Program-made: the position numbers and the translations under genes
Notes under the pieces: model-generated
Databases searched by the model: none
Seen by the model: only the letters and a program-made list of their open reading frames with translations
Told to the model about the DNA's origin: nothing
In this document: piece by piece, positions 19,613 to 27,837 of the stretch
Layout: every line of letters starts with the position of its first letter
Numbering within the stretch: the first letter of the stretch is position 1
Origin: Limnohabitans planktonicus II-D5
GTDB lineage: Bacteria; Pseudomonadota; Gammaproteobacteria; Burkholderiales; Burkholderiaceae_C
Reading direction: 5' to 3'
DNA: 64,000 bases
Assembly: GCF_001270065.2 (NCBI RefSeq)
Contig: NZ_LFYT02000003.1
Location: 240,861 to 304,860 of the forward strand

Positions 19613-21985
19613 ATGAAAATTTCACCCCCCCTGAAATCACTCATCCAGCTTGGTCTGGGGGTCTTGTGGGTTGCAGGAACAGCCCCGCAGGCCTTGGCAC
19701 AGCGCAACTGGGCTACAGATGCCAGCTACACACCCGCCGTCACCGTTGCTGCCCTTGCACCCTCGGCAGTAATACCTGCTGCCACGGGCGGCATGCTGGG
19801 CATGGAAGGCGCATCTGCCAGAGGCAACGGTTTGCCCGGCTTGCAAAGCCCCAACGCTGCGGATGCCGCCCGCACACCCGGCGCTGGTTTTTCTGACATG
19901 GGGCAGGGCACCGGTCCTGTCGCTGTCCAGGGTCTCAAAAATGATGGGGGCCCCCTGGCCGTCAACCAATTTCAGCGCTTTGTGGCCTCCGCCTCGGGCC
20001 AAGCCCTGCCGCTTTATGGCTACAACCTGTTCAACGGCAACAACTTCAATTCGCTGACCAACGTGCCCGTGCCGGCCAACTACGTGGTCGGCCCCGGCGA
20101 CGATATCGACCTCAAACTCTGGGGCTCCATCGACACCGCCATTCGCCTGACCGTCGACCGCAACGGCCAAATCACCATCCCCAAAGTCGGCCCCGTCACC
20201 GTGGCAGGCATCCGCGCCGACCAGCTCGAAAAACAACTAAAAGCCCAAGTGGGCCGCGTGTTCAACAACTTCGAACTCAACGCCACCCTCGGGCGCCTGC
20301 GCAGCATCCAGGTCTATGTGGTCGGTCAGGCGCGCAAACCCGGGGCCTACACCGTCTCGGGCCTGTCCACCCTCATCAGCACCCTGTTTGAAAGCGGTGG
20401 CCCCGCTGCCACCGGCAGCATGCGCCAAATCCAGCTGGTGCGCGATGGCAAAACCATCACCACCCTCGACCTGTACGCCTTCATCCACAGCGGAAAAACC
20501 GCAGCCGACGCACAGCTTTTGCCCGGAGACGTGATCGTCATCCCCCCCGCAGGCCCACGCGTGGCCATGCTGGGCGCACTGGACACCCCGGCCATTTACG
20601 AACTCAAATCCCCAGAAGAACCACTTCAGGCCGTGCTGGGCTACAGCGGCGGGCTCAATGTGCTGACCACCCCGCACAAAGCCCTGGTCGAACGCATCGA
20701 CAACGCCAACAGTCAGGCCCCCCGCAGCGTGCAAGAACGCAGCCTGGACGCTGCTGGCCTGAAAACCACCGTGCGCAATGGCGACATGGTCACCTTGCTG
20801 CCCATCGCCGCCCAGTTCTCCAATGCCGTCACCCTGCGCGGCAACGTGGCCGCGCCCCTGCGCTACAGCTTCAAGCCTGGCATGCGCGTGTCCGATTTGA
20901 TTCCAGAGCCAGCTGCGCTGATTCAAGGCGACTACTACACCCGCAAAAACAGCATGGTCCAGTTTGAAAGCGGCAAAGCCATCAGCGTGGACCGTGTGGC
21001 GGGCGATGTCAAAAACCTGCTGACCGAAATCAACTGGGACTACGCCGCCATCGAACGGCTGGACGCCAAAGAAGTCAAAACCGTGCTCATTCCCTTCAAC
21101 CTGGGCAAAGCCATCAAAGACAAAGACCCCGCCAACAACCTGCAACTGCAGCCTGGCGACGTGGTCACCATCTTTGGCGTGAACGACTTGCCCGTGCCCA
21201 TTGAAAAGCGCAACCAGTTTGTGCGCCTGGCCGGTGAAGTCATGGTGCCCGGTGTTTACCAAATCGCCCCCGGCGAAACCTTGCCCGACGTCGTCAAGCG
21301 GGCAGGGGGCCTGAGCCGCAATTCATTCCTGTATGCCACGGTGCTCACCCGCGAAAGCACCCGGCTGCAACAACAAGCCAACCTCGACAAAGCCACCCGC
21401 CAGCTTGAAGCCAACATCGCCAGCCAATCGGCCAGCCTGGCCCAAAACGCCAGCGACGCCGAAAAAATCAGCCAACAAGCCCAAGCCGCCGCCCAAAAAG
21501 CGCTGCTCGATCGCGTTCGCAACCTCAAAGCCAGTGGCCGCATCAGCCTAGAGATGGAGCCCACCGACCCCGTCATGCCAGCCCTGGCCCTGGAAGACGG
21601 CGACAGCATCGTCATTCCGCACAAGCCCAGCTTTGTGGGCGTGTTTGGCGCCGTGTTGTCTGAAACCAGCTTCATCCACAAAGCCACCCACACCGTGGGC
21701 GACTACCTTGAAAAAGCAGGCCCCACACGCGAAGCCGACCTCGAAGCCGTCTTGCTCATCCGCGCCGACGGCAGTGTGCTGGCCAACAAAGCCCAACGCA
21801 GCTGGCTGGGCTTTGGCCACGGCACCTTTTTGCGCACCCCCATGTACCCCGGCGACTCACTCTTTGTGCCCGAATTGGTGGACCGCCGCACCGCCTACAC
21901 CCAGTTCATTCAGGGCGCCAAAGACTGGACGCAGCTGTTTTACCAATTTGGTTTGGGGGCCGCAGGCCTGAAGACATTGCGTTGA
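19613..21985 (+). CDS. Wza-like polysaccharide export protein with SLBB domains
   Basis: 790 residues from the ATG at 19613, chosen because it begins a signal peptide (MKISPPLKSLIQLGLGVLWV then AQALAQ-like cleavage region); the frame is open 46 codons further up without signal character. The Poly_export motif is VVGPGDDIDLKLWGSIDTAI, followed by several SLBB domains (YVVGQARKPGAYTVSGLSTL; FVRLAGEVMVPGVYQIAPGE; later FVGVFGAVLSETSF). Such proteins form the outer-membrane or periplasmic export channel for capsule or EPS. A Gln/Ala-rich coiled-coil-like insert (about residues 590-650) precedes the last domain. Its partner Wzz-like gene follows after a repeat array. Confidence 0.92.
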   Translation: MKISPPLKSLIQLGLGVLWVAGTAPQALAQRNWATDASYTPAVTVAALAPSAVIPAATGGMLGMEGASARGNGLPGLQSPNAADAARTPGAGFSDMGQGTGPVAVQGLKNDGGPLAVNQFQRFVASASGQALPLYGYNLFNGNNFNSLTNVPVPANYVVGPGDDIDLKLWGSIDTAIRLTVDRNGQITIPKVGPVTVAGIRADQLEKQLKAQVGRVFNNFELNATLGRLRSIQVYVVGQARKPGAYTVSGLSTLISTLFESGGPAATGSMRQIQLVRDGKTITTLDLYAFIHSGKTAADAQLLPGDVIVIPPAGPRVAMLGALDTPAIYELKSPEEPLQAVLGYSGGLNVLTTPHKALVERIDNANSQAPRSVQERSLDAAGLKTTVRNGDMVTLLPIAAQFSNAVTLRGNVAAPLRYSFKPGMRVSDLIPEPAALIQGDYYTRKNSMVQFESGKAISVDRVAGDVKNLLTEINWDYAAIERLDAKEVKTVLIPFNLGKAIKDKDPANNLQLQPGDVVTIFGVNDLPVPIEKRNQFVRLAGEVMVPGVYQIAPGETLPDVVKRAGGLSRNSFLYATVLTRESTRLQQQANLDKATRQLEANIASQSASLAQNASDAEKISQQAQAAAQKALLDRVRNLKASGRISLEMEPTDPVMPALALEDGDSIVIPHKPSFVGVFGAVLSETSFIHKATHTVGDYLEKAGPTREADLEAVLLIRADGSVLANKAQRSWLGFGHGTFLRTPMYPGDSLFVPELVDRRTAYTQFIQGAKDWTQLFYQFGLGAAGLKTLR

Positions 21986-22000
21986 TGATGCTTGACCCAA

Positions 22001-22473
22001 CACGTCGGGGTCTTCGACCACCGACCTACAAAAACCAAGTGTCGCTTCGCGAAATGAACGAACGTCGGGGCTGAAGCCACCGACCTACAACACCAAGTGT
22101 CGCTTCGCGAAATGAACGCATGTCGGGGCTGAAGCCACCGACCTACAAAACGCCAACACCTCGTAGGTCGGTACTCGAAGAGTCCGACATCAATCGCCAG
22201 CCAACCTGAAGCCTCTGGGCACCACACGTCGGGGTCTTCGACCACCGACCTACAAAAACCAAGTGTCGCTTCGCGAAATGAACGCATGTCGGGGCTGAAG
22301 CCACCGACCTACAACGCCAAGTGTCGCTTCGCGAATTGAACGAACGTCGGACCTAAAGGTGCCGACCTACAAAAACCAACACCTTCGTAGGTCGGCGGCT
22401 TTAGCCCCGACATTGATCGCAAAACCCCAACACCCCATCCCCCGTAGGTCGGTGGCTTTAGCCCCGACATTGA
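22001..22473 (+). repeat. REP/BIME family 1 array E, mixed inner-stem classes
   Basis: About nine REPs occupy the whole gap between the Wza-like and Wzz-like genes. Classes GGTC/GACC, GGCT/AGCC and ACTC/GAGT are present, plus an ACCT/AGGT class in the inverted copy near 22346 (GTCGGACCTAAAGGTGCCGAC). A recurrent spacer (CCAAGTGTCGCTTCGCGAA) occurs four times. The last forward REP ends fewer than 15 bases before the Wzz-like ATG, so these hairpins would be in the leader of that gene if the two genes are co-transcribed. Confidence 0.9.
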
Positions 22474-22479
22474 CCGCAC

Positions 22480-23655
22480 ATGACAGACACCCCATATAAC
22501 CCCGCAGACACAGAAGAAGACGAAATCAGCCTGCTTGACCTGCTGCAAACCGTCGTCGACAACCTGCGTCTGCTGGTGCTCGGCCCCTTGGCTGTGGGCG
22601 TGTTGGCCTTGGCCGTCACCTTTGTCATCCCCCCCATCTACACCGCCAAAACCCAATTTCTGCCCCCCCAACAACAGCAAAGCGCTGCCGCCAGCATGCT
22701 CGCCAGCCTGGGCGGTTTGGGGGGACTGGCCGGTGCTGCCGCAGGTCTTAAAAACCCGTCTGACCAATACATTGCCTTCATGAAAAGCAATGCCATCGAA
22801 GACGCCCTGATCGAGCGCTTTAAATTGCAAGAGCGCTACAAAGCCGACTTCAAAACCGACGCCCGCAAAAGCCTGGAAGCCAACACCCGCATCACCGCAG
22901 GCAAAGACGGCCTGATCAGTGCCGAGTTTGACGATAAAGACCCCCAGTTTGCCGCTGATGTGGCCAATGCCTATGTGCAAGAGCTGCGCACCCTGCTGGG
23001 CAAATTGGCGGTCACCGAAGCCCAGCAACGCCGCGTGTTCTTTGAAAAACAACTGCTTCAGTCCAAAGACAAACTCATCCAGGCCGAAGCCGCTTTGAAA
23101 TCCACAGGCATCAGCGGCAGCGTGCTCAAATCCAACCCCGCATCGGCCGTGGCCGGTGTGGCCGCATTGCAGGCGCAAGTCACCGCCCAAGAAGTCAAGT
23201 TGGGAGCCATGCGTGGCTACCTGGCCGAAAGCGCCCCCGACTTCAAGCAAGCCATGAACGAGCTGGCCACCTTGCGCGCACAGCTTGGCAAACAAGAAAA
23301 AGACACCACGGGCGACGCCGCAGGGCAGGGCGACTACGTGGCCAAATACCGCGACTTCAAGTACCACGAAACCCTGTTCGACCTGTTCGCCAAACAGTAC
23401 GAACTGGCCAAGGTCGACGAAGCCCGCGAAGGTGCCGTCGTCCAGGTGCTCGACGCAGCCCAGCCCCCCGAACGCAAAGCCAAACCCAAAAAAGCCCTGA
23501 TCGCCATCATCGCCACCCTGGCCACCGGCTTTGCATTGCTGCTGTTCGTGTTCATCCGCCAAGCCCTGCGCAACGCCAACCAAGACCAAGAATCTGCCCA
23601 AAAACTCAGCGCCCTCAAAGCCTCTTGGCACAAAGCCATCGGCAAAACCCGCTGA
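22480..23655 (+). CDS. Wzz-type polysaccharide chain-length/co-polymerase protein
   Basis: 391 residues with the PCP architecture: N-terminal cytoplasmic EEDEISLLDLLQTV, TM1 (about residues 30-53, ending IPPIYTAKTQFLPP), a long periplasmic region with coiled-coil segments, and TM2 (about 335-360, KALIAIIATLATGFALLLF) preceded by the Pro-rich motif AAQPPERKAKPKK. No cytoplasmic tyrosine kinase domain follows, so it is a PCP-1/Wzz-like chain-length regulator rather than a Wzc. It works with the Wzy polymerase of this locus. Confidence 0.9.
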   Translation: MTDTPYNPADTEEDEISLLDLLQTVVDNLRLLVLGPLAVGVLALAVTFVIPPIYTAKTQFLPPQQQQSAAASMLASLGGLGGLAGAAAGLKNPSDQYIAFMKSNAIEDALIERFKLQERYKADFKTDARKSLEANTRITAGKDGLISAEFDDKDPQFAADVANAYVQELRTLLGKLAVTEAQQRRVFFEKQLLQSKDKLIQAEAALKSTGISGSVLKSNPASAVAGVAALQAQVTAQEVKLGAMRGYLAESAPDFKQAMNELATLRAQLGKQEKDTTGDAAGQGDYVAKYRDFKYHETLFDLFAKQYELAKVDEAREGAVVQVLDAAQPPERKAKPKKALIAIIATLATGFALLLFVFIRQALRNANQDQESAQKLSALKASWHKAIGKTR

Positions 23656-23663
23656 ACTTCACC

Positions 23664-24170
23664 CGTAGGTCGGTACTCGAAGAGTCCGACGTTTACAAGC
23701 TCTGGCGCTGGCCCCATGTCGGGGTCTTCGACCACCGACCTACAAAACTCAACACCTCGTAGGTCGGTACTCGAAGAGTCCGACGTTTCCAAGTTCTGGC
23801 ACAGGCCCCATGTCGGGGTCTACGACCACCGACCTACAAAAAACCATCTCCCCGTAGGTCGGCGGCTTCAGCCCCGACAAACGTACAAAAACCATTCCCT
23901 GTAGGTCGGCACTCGAAGAGTCCGACGTTTACAAGCTCTGGCACAGGCCATATGTCGGGGTCTTCGACCACCGACCTACAAAAAACCAACTCCCCGTAGG
24001 TCGGCGGCTTCAGCCCCGACAAACGTACAAAAACCATTTCCCCGTAGGTCGGCACTCGAAGAGTCCGACGTTTCCAAGCTCTGGCGCAGGCCCCATGTCG
24101 GGGTCTTCGACCACCGACCTACAAAACCAACACCCCCTAGGTCGGCGGCTTCAGCCCCGACGAAAGCCAA
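23664..24170 (+). repeat. REP/BIME family 1 array F
   Basis: Forward REPs (ACTC/GAGT) near 23667, 23759, 23899 and 24042 pair with inverted REPs (GGTC/GACC), with the shared spacer TTTMCAAGCTCTGGCRCAGG. Forward REPs of the GGCT/AGCC class follow at about 23853, 23996 and 24138. The last pair is included in the 194-bp duplication that extends into the downstream antitoxin gene. Confidence 0.9.
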
Positions 24171-24174
24171 CAGA

Positions 24175-24200
24175 TGATTACAATGAAATCATTGCAATCA
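24175..24200 (+). promoter_or_regulatory. operator-like palindrome, upstream duplicate
   Basis: TGATTACAATGA and TCATTGCAATCA are inverted repeats with one mismatch and a two-base centre. This is the expected form of an autoregulatory site for a ribbon-helix-helix antitoxin. It precedes the truncated antitoxin copy. Confidence 0.6.
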
Positions 24201-24217
24201 TTTAAACACCCCACCCC

Positions 24218-24334
24218 ATGAGCAGCATCACCATACGCAACCTCGACGACAAGCTCAAAGCCAGTTTACAAGCTCTGGCACAGGCCCCATGTCGGGGTCT
24301 TCGACCACCGAACTACAAAACCAACACCCCCTAG
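24218..24334 (+). pseudogene. truncated antitoxin copy fused to translated REP sequence
   Basis: The first 16 codons equal those of the intact antitoxin at 24412 (MSSITIRNLDDKLKAS). The frame then runs across the duplication junction into an inverted REP (PCRGLRPPNYK) and stops at 24332-24334, giving a 38-residue chimeric peptide. The DNA-binding N-terminal strand is kept but the rest of the fold is lost. It has its own copy of the operator and leader, so it may be transcribed. Confidence 0.75.
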
Positions 24335-24368
24335 GTCGGCGGCTTCAGCCCCGACGAAAGCCAACAGA

Positions 24369-24394
24369 TGATTACAATGAAATCATTGCAATCA
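24369..24394 (+). promoter_or_regulatory. operator-like palindrome of the intact antitoxin-toxin operon
   Basis: This second copy of the TGATTACAATGA / TCATTGCAATCA inverted repeat is located 18 bases before the ATG at 24412. It is probably bound by the antitoxin-toxin complex for autorepression; the duplicate 194 bp upstream would give a second binding site. Confidence 0.65.
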
Positions 24395-24411
24395 TTTAAA
24401 CACCCCACCCC

Positions 24412-24669
24412 ATGAGCAGCATCACCATACGCAACCTCGACGACAAGCTCAAAGCCAGCCTGCGCCTGCGTGCTGCACGTCACGGTTTGTCCATGGAGCA
24501 AGAAGTCAGGAACATCTTGCAAAACACACTCGCTGCTGAAACCACCCCCTCCAGCGGCCTGGAGTTTGCACTTCGTATCAACCAGCGCTTCAAAGGCCTG
24601 GGTGCCGAAAACCTGCCTGTGCCAGAACGCTTGCCCGCACGTCCGGTCCCGAACTTTGACCCCGCATGA
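24412..24669 (+). CDS. FitA/VapB-type ribbon-helix-helix antitoxin
   Basis: 85 residues. SITIRNLDDKLKASLRLRAARHGLSMEQEVRNIL is the ribbon-helix-helix pattern of the FitA/StbC-type antitoxins (MTITIRNLDD opening). The C-terminal part (GLEFALRINQRFKGLGAENL, then Pro-rich) is the toxin-binding tail. It overlaps the PIN-domain toxin by four bases (ATGA). DNA binding is expected at the palindrome just upstream, of which a duplicate exists. Confidence 0.88.
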   Translation: MSSITIRNLDDKLKASLRLRAARHGLSMEQEVRNILQNTLAAETTPSSGLEFALRINQRFKGLGAENLPVPERLPARPVPNFDPA

Positions 24670-25100
24670 GCGCAGGATTCCTCATTGACACCAACGTCCT
24701 TTCGGAACTCATGCGCGAAAACCCGGCACCCCAAGTGCTTGCTTGGTTCGCAGGACAAAACGCCAATTTGATGCAAACCAGTGTCATCACCCAAGCAGAA
24801 ATTTTGGCAGGCATTGCACTCTTGCCCGCAGGCAAACGCCGCGAAGCCATGGCGCTGGCGGCATGTCAAATCTTTGAAGAAGACTTTTTGGGCAGATGCA
24901 TCGATTTTGGAGGGCAGGCCACAGGCCGCTACGCCATGATCAGGGCGCAACGCCAGTTAGCTGGCAGACCCATAGACACCGCCGACGCACAAATTGCCGC
25001 CATCGCCTTGCAAGCCAATTTGACCCTGGTGACTCGCAACACCAAAGACTTTGAAGGCATCGATGACTTGCAACTCATCAACCCTTGGCTTCATCATTGA
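24666..25100 (+). CDS. PIN-domain ribonuclease toxin, FitB/VapC-like
   Basis: 144 residues with the PIN-domain acidic residues in order: FLIDTNVLSELMRE (first Asp), the Glu of TQAEILAGIALLPAGKRREA, the Asp of RPIDTADAQIAAIAL and the Asp of TRNTKDFEGI. These coordinate Mg2+ or Mn2+ for RNA cleavage in VapC-type toxins. The AGIALLPAGKRR segment is typical of the FitB subgroup. Its ATG overlaps the antitoxin stop. It is the first of four TA modules inserted between wzz-like and wecA-like genes. Confidence 0.9.
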   Translation: MSAGFLIDTNVLSELMRENPAPQVLAWFAGQNANLMQTSVITQAEILAGIALLPAGKRREAMALAACQIFEEDFLGRCIDFGGQATGRYAMIRAQRQLAGRPIDTADAQIAAIALQANLTLVTRNTKDFEGIDDLQLINPWLHH

Positions 25101-25162
25101 GCATCAGGCCGAAAATAGTCGCGGTACACTGACTCGATCCACGCAGCAAGCAGGAGTCCATC

Positions 25163-25414
25163 ATGCAAATTGCCATTGACCTTCCTGATGACTTTGTTTT
25201 TCTTCAAGGGGCGAGCCAAGTCCAAAAAGAAATCCGTATTTCTTACGCACTATGGCTGTTTCAACAAGCGCGTGTGACTTTGGCAAAAGCAGCCGAATTG
25301 GCCGACATGGACATTTATGAATTCATGAGCGTTTGTAAATCCAATCAAGTGCCTACATTGGACATCAGCCCGGAAGAGTTGGCGCAGGAACTGACCGACT
25401 TCAGAACTGCATGA
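25163..25414 (+). CDS. UPF0175 family antitoxin-like protein
   Basis: 83 residues. The sequence MQIAIDLPDDF, then EIRISYALWLFQQARVTLAKAAELADMDIYEFM has the helix-turn-helix-like pattern of UPF0175 proteins, which accompany DUF3368 PIN-like toxins. CAGGAGTCC provides a good ribosome-binding site and TACACT upstream is a possible -10. Its stop overlaps the ATG of the downstream, broken DUF3368 gene. Confidence 0.8.
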   Translation: MQIAIDLPDDFVFLQGASQVQKEIRISYALWLFQQARVTLAKAAELADMDIYEFMSVCKSNQVPTLDISPEELAQELTDFRTA

Positions 25415-25887
25415 TTTTGGTTGCAGATGCTTCAGCGCTCATCGCGCTTGCAACGTGTGATGGGCTGGTTTGGCTTGACATGCTTTTTGGGGAGGTGCTG
25501 GTTCCAGAAACAGTGTTTCAAGAAGTCGCAGTCTCCCCTAAACCACAATCGAAGCGATTGCATGGGTAATTGCAAGGCAAAGTCCGCAAGGTTGACATGA
25601 CGGGTTATGTTTATTTGGACGCATATGCTGATGCAGGCGAAACACAGGCCATGCTGCTCTACAAAGCAGTCAATGCAGACTATCTTCTGATTGATGACAG
25701 GAGGGGGCGCAAAGTTGCACAGATCAATCAAATCAAGATCATCGGATCACTCGGTGTACTGATACAGGCAAAAAATGCAGGCTTGATCACCCAAGTCAAG
25801 CCAAGTCTTGACCTGATCGCTGGTAGTCAAATTCACATTGCCCCTAGTTTGCTCAATGCCGTACTTGCCATGGCTGGCGAGCAATAA
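25411..25887 (+). pseudogene. DUF3368 PIN-like toxin gene with in-frame nonsense codon
   Basis: From ATG 25411 (overlapping the UPF0175 stop) one frame reads MILVADASALIALATCDGL ... PETVFQEVAVSP ... KRLHG, then TAA at 25567-25569, and continues in the same frame as LQGKVRKVD ... GETQAMLLYKAVNADYLLIDDRRGRKVA to 25887. The N-terminal ADASALIAL and the internal LIDDRRGRKVA blocks are DUF3368 signatures on opposite sides of the stop. The toxin is probably inactive unless the stop is read through, leaving an orphan antitoxin. Confidence 0.8.
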
Positions 25888-25913
25888 ACTGATAAAAACG
25901 TGCAATAAACAAT

Positions 25914-26050
25914 GTCGGACTTGAAAGCCCCGACCTACAAAAACCAACTCCCCGTAGGTCGGCGGCTTCAGCCCCGACAAACGCACAAAACCAACTCCCC
26001 GTAGGTCGGTACTCGAAGAGTCCGACGTTTACAGGCTCTGGCACAGGCCC
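25914..26050 (+). repeat. REP family 1 cluster G
   Basis: Three REPs lie between TA modules: an inverted copy at about 25914-25938 with wobble-paired inner stem, a forward copy of the GGCT/AGCC class near 25953-25978 and a forward ACTC/GAGT copy near 26000-26026, followed by the spacer TTTACAGGCTCTGGCACAGG without its inverted partner. Confidence 0.8.
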
Positions 26051-26102
26051 CTGAACGGCAACTACCTTTGGATCAGCCCACAAACCAACACCAGCCTTGG
26101 GT

Positions 26103-26129
26103 GGATATACAATTAAATTTTGTATATCC
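26103..26129 (+). promoter_or_regulatory. perfect palindromic operator upstream of the AbrB-type antitoxin
   Basis: GGATATACAA and TTGTATATCC form a perfect 10-bp inverted repeat around a seven-base centre, 14 bases before the antitoxin ATG at 26144. The AT-rich centre and TATACAAT-like overlap suggest it covers the promoter, as usual for TA autoregulation. Confidence 0.65.
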
Positions 26130-26143
26130 ATGAGGACTCAAAC

Positions 26144-26377
26144 ATGCAAGTCGCTAAATGGGGAAATTCTCTTGCAGTGCGTTTTCCGGCAAGCCTGGTC
26201 GCCGCGCTCGACCTCAAAGAAGGTGAAGAAATCGAGCTGCATCTGGTTGGTGAAAAAAACTTTGAAGTCAGCAAAAAACCGGGGCGAGTCGAATTGCTGG
26301 CCCGTCTGCGCCAAATGCGAGGCCGACTTCCTGCCGACTTTCACTTTGACCGTCTGCAAGCCAACGAAGAACAATGA
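26144..26377 (+). CDS. AbrB/MazE-type antitoxin
   Basis: 77 residues beginning MQVAKWGNSLAVRFPASLV, the classic swapped-hairpin AbrB antitoxin opening. LKEGEEIELHLVGEKNFEV completes the domain, and RPGRVELL-like residues plus LPADFHFDRLQANEEQ make the toxin-binding tail. The ATG at 26144 is preferred over an upstream in-frame ATG because it follows GAGG and lies downstream of the palindrome. Its stop overlaps the PIN toxin start (ATGA). Confidence 0.88.
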   Translation: MQVAKWGNSLAVRFPASLVAALDLKEGEEIELHLVGEKNFEVSKKPGRVELLARLRQMRGRLPADFHFDRLQANEEQ

Positions 26378-26775
26378 CCATCACGTTTTTGGACAGCAAC
26401 GTCATTCTTTATTTGCTTTCCGCAGACACGCGCAAGGCAGACATTGCAGAGACCTTGTTGAGCTCAATGCCCAGCATCAGCGTTCAAGTTCTCAATGAAG
26501 TCACTTCCGTCTGTTTGCGCAAACTCAAGCTATCCTGGCCAGAGATTCATGACGTGCTGAACGCCGTCAAAGCCCACTGCCAAATTGTGCCCCTCACGGT
26601 TGAAACTCACGCCCAAGCTATGCAGATTGCAGAGCAACACCATTTGTCTTTTTATGACGCCCATATAGTGGCCGCTGCAAAAGCCTGTGGAGCCAACACG
26701 CTCATGAGCGAAGACATGCACAACGGCCAAACGCTGCTGGGCATACACATCAAAAACCCGTTTACCCAGCTTTAA
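26374..26775 (+). CDS. PIN-domain toxin, VapC-like
   Basis: 133 residues. PIN signatures: ITFLDSNVILYLLS (first Asp), the Glu of SVQVLNEVTSV, the Asp of HHLSFYDAHIVAAA and a final acidic EDM near the C terminus (LMSEDMHNGQ). A Mg2+-dependent RNase activity is expected. Coupled by a four-base overlap to the AbrB-type antitoxin, an accepted VapBC combination. Second intact TA module in this block, third overall. Confidence 0.88.
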   Translation: MTITFLDSNVILYLLSADTRKADIAETLLSSMPSISVQVLNEVTSVCLRKLKLSWPEIHDVLNAVKAHCQIVPLTVETHAQAMQIAEQHHLSFYDAHIVAAAKACGANTLMSEDMHNGQTLLGIHIKNPFTQL

Positions 26776-26790
26776 GCGGCAAACCAACAC

Positions 26791-26856
26791 CCCGTAGGTA
26801 GGCGGCTTTAGCCCCGACTTGAAATCAAAGGGCAGCCAAATTGTCCGACGTACCTC
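26791..26856 (+). repeat. decayed REP family 1 copies
   Basis: A forward GGCT/AGCC-class REP with a mutated outer stem (GTAGGTAGGCGG...CCCCGAC) at about 26793-26818, followed by partial REP-like fragments (TTGTCCGACGTACC). It illustrates decay of single copies outside homogenised arrays. Confidence 0.55.
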
Positions 26857-26925
26857 ACCACATATGCACAAACCCACATTTGTGAAATACTGGCACCCAC
26901 TTCAAACGATTTCGGAGCCAACAAC

Positions 26926-27180
26926 ATGAGCCGACTCACCATTGACGTCACCGAGCAACAGCACCAATCGCTCAAAGCTCTTGCCGCTTTGGCCGGAAAA
27001 AGTATCAAGCAATACACCTTGGAACGCCTTTTCCCATCTGCAACCACAGAAGATGAGGCCTTGCAAGAAATCAAAGCTCTGCTTGCTGAGCGTGTTGCAC
27101 AAGCTCAGCGCGGAGAATGCGTTCAAGACAGCATTTCAGCCATTGCTGAGGCCGAGTTGAAAACAGCCCTCAGACAATGA
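26926..27180 (+). CDS. ribbon-helix-helix antitoxin of a ParDE/RelBE-type module
   Basis: 84 residues: MSRLTIDVTEQQHQSLKALAALAGKSIKQYTLERLFP matches a ribbon-helix-helix DNA-binding domain, followed by an acidic helical tail that would wrap the toxin. The stop overlaps the ParE-type toxin start by four bases. The AT-rich gap upstream (26860-26925) probably carries its promoter. Family name cannot be fixed further than RHH. Confidence 0.82.
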   Translation: MSRLTIDVTEQQHQSLKALAALAGKSIKQYTLERLFPSATTEDEALQEIKALLAERVAQAQRGECVQDSISAIAEAELKTALRQ

Positions 27181-27488
27181 CACTGCCATACATCCTCACC
27201 CGAAGTGCTGCCGCTGATTTACGAAATATCGTTCGTTACAGTATCCAAACATGGGGTGAGGCACAGTGCAGAGCCTATGTCGCTCAAATCGAAAGCGCTG
27301 CGACAGAAGTGGCGCTGAGCAAGGGTGTCTTTCGCACAAGAGACGATCTCTATCCAGGTCTTAGGGTGAAATGGGTCGGTCAACATTTCATTTTTTGCCT
27401 ACCGCAAGTTGGACAGCCCGCGCTCATTCTTGCCATATTGCATGAGCGCATGGAGATGGTTGATCGTTTGAAATCAAGATTGAAGTGA
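27177..27488 (+). CDS. ParE/RelE-superfamily toxin
   Basis: 103 residues with the ParE pattern: LPYILTRSAAADLRNIVRYS, WGEAQCRAYVAQIESAATEV, and the C-terminal strands VGQHFIFCLPQ, ILAILHERMEMVDRL. ParE members poison gyrase, RelE members cleave mRNA; the ILHERM segment fits ParE slightly better. Fourth TA module of the block; it is followed by repeat cluster I and then by the resumed polysaccharide genes. Confidence 0.88.
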   Translation: MTLPYILTRSAAADLRNIVRYSIQTWGEAQCRAYVAQIESAATEVALSKGVFRTRDDLYPGLRVKWVGQHFIFCLPQVGQPALILAILHERMEMVDRLKSRLK

Positions 27489-27538
27489 TCGACATTGCCA
27501 ATAACCAATCTGGCAAATAAATAGCTTCTGAAAAAAAT

Positions 27539-27802
27539 GTCGGACCTGAAGGTACCGACCTACAAAAACCAATACCTCGTAGTTCGGCGGCTTCAGCCCC
27601 GACAAACGTACAAAAACCATTCCCCCGTAGGTCGGTACTCGAAGAGTCCGACGTTTACAAGCTCCGGCACAGGCCCCATGTCGGGGTCTTCGACCACCGA
27701 CCTACAAAAAACCAACACCCCGTAGGTCGGTACTCGAAGAGTCCGACGCTTCCAAGCTCTGGCGCAAGCCCCATGCCGGGGTCTACGACCACCGACCTAC
27801 AA
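27539..27802 (+). repeat. REP/BIME family 1 cluster I
   Basis: An inverted copy of the rare ACCT/AGGT class (27539-27563), a forward GGCT/AGCC copy with a mutated first base group (GTAGTTCGG), and two forward-inverted pairs with the TTTMCAAGCTCYGGC spacer shared with array F. The spacer identity suggests that arrays F, G and I are parts of one array split by the TA modules. Confidence 0.88.
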
Positions 27803-27837
27803 AGCTCCCCCATCACCCCCGACCCATTCGGTGGTGC

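Larger units (their letters stand above)
24071..24458 (+). repeat. 194-bp direct tandem duplication of REP, operator and antitoxin start
   Basis: Copy 1 is 24071-24264 and copy 2 is 24265-24458; every landmark is offset by exactly 194 bases. Each contains an inverted REP, a forward REP, a 26-bp operator-like palindrome, the leader and the first 15-16 codons of the antitoxin gene. Only a few mismatches separate the copies (for example TTTCC versus TTTAC at the left edge, CCGACC versus CCGAAC), so the event is recent. Confidence 0.9.
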
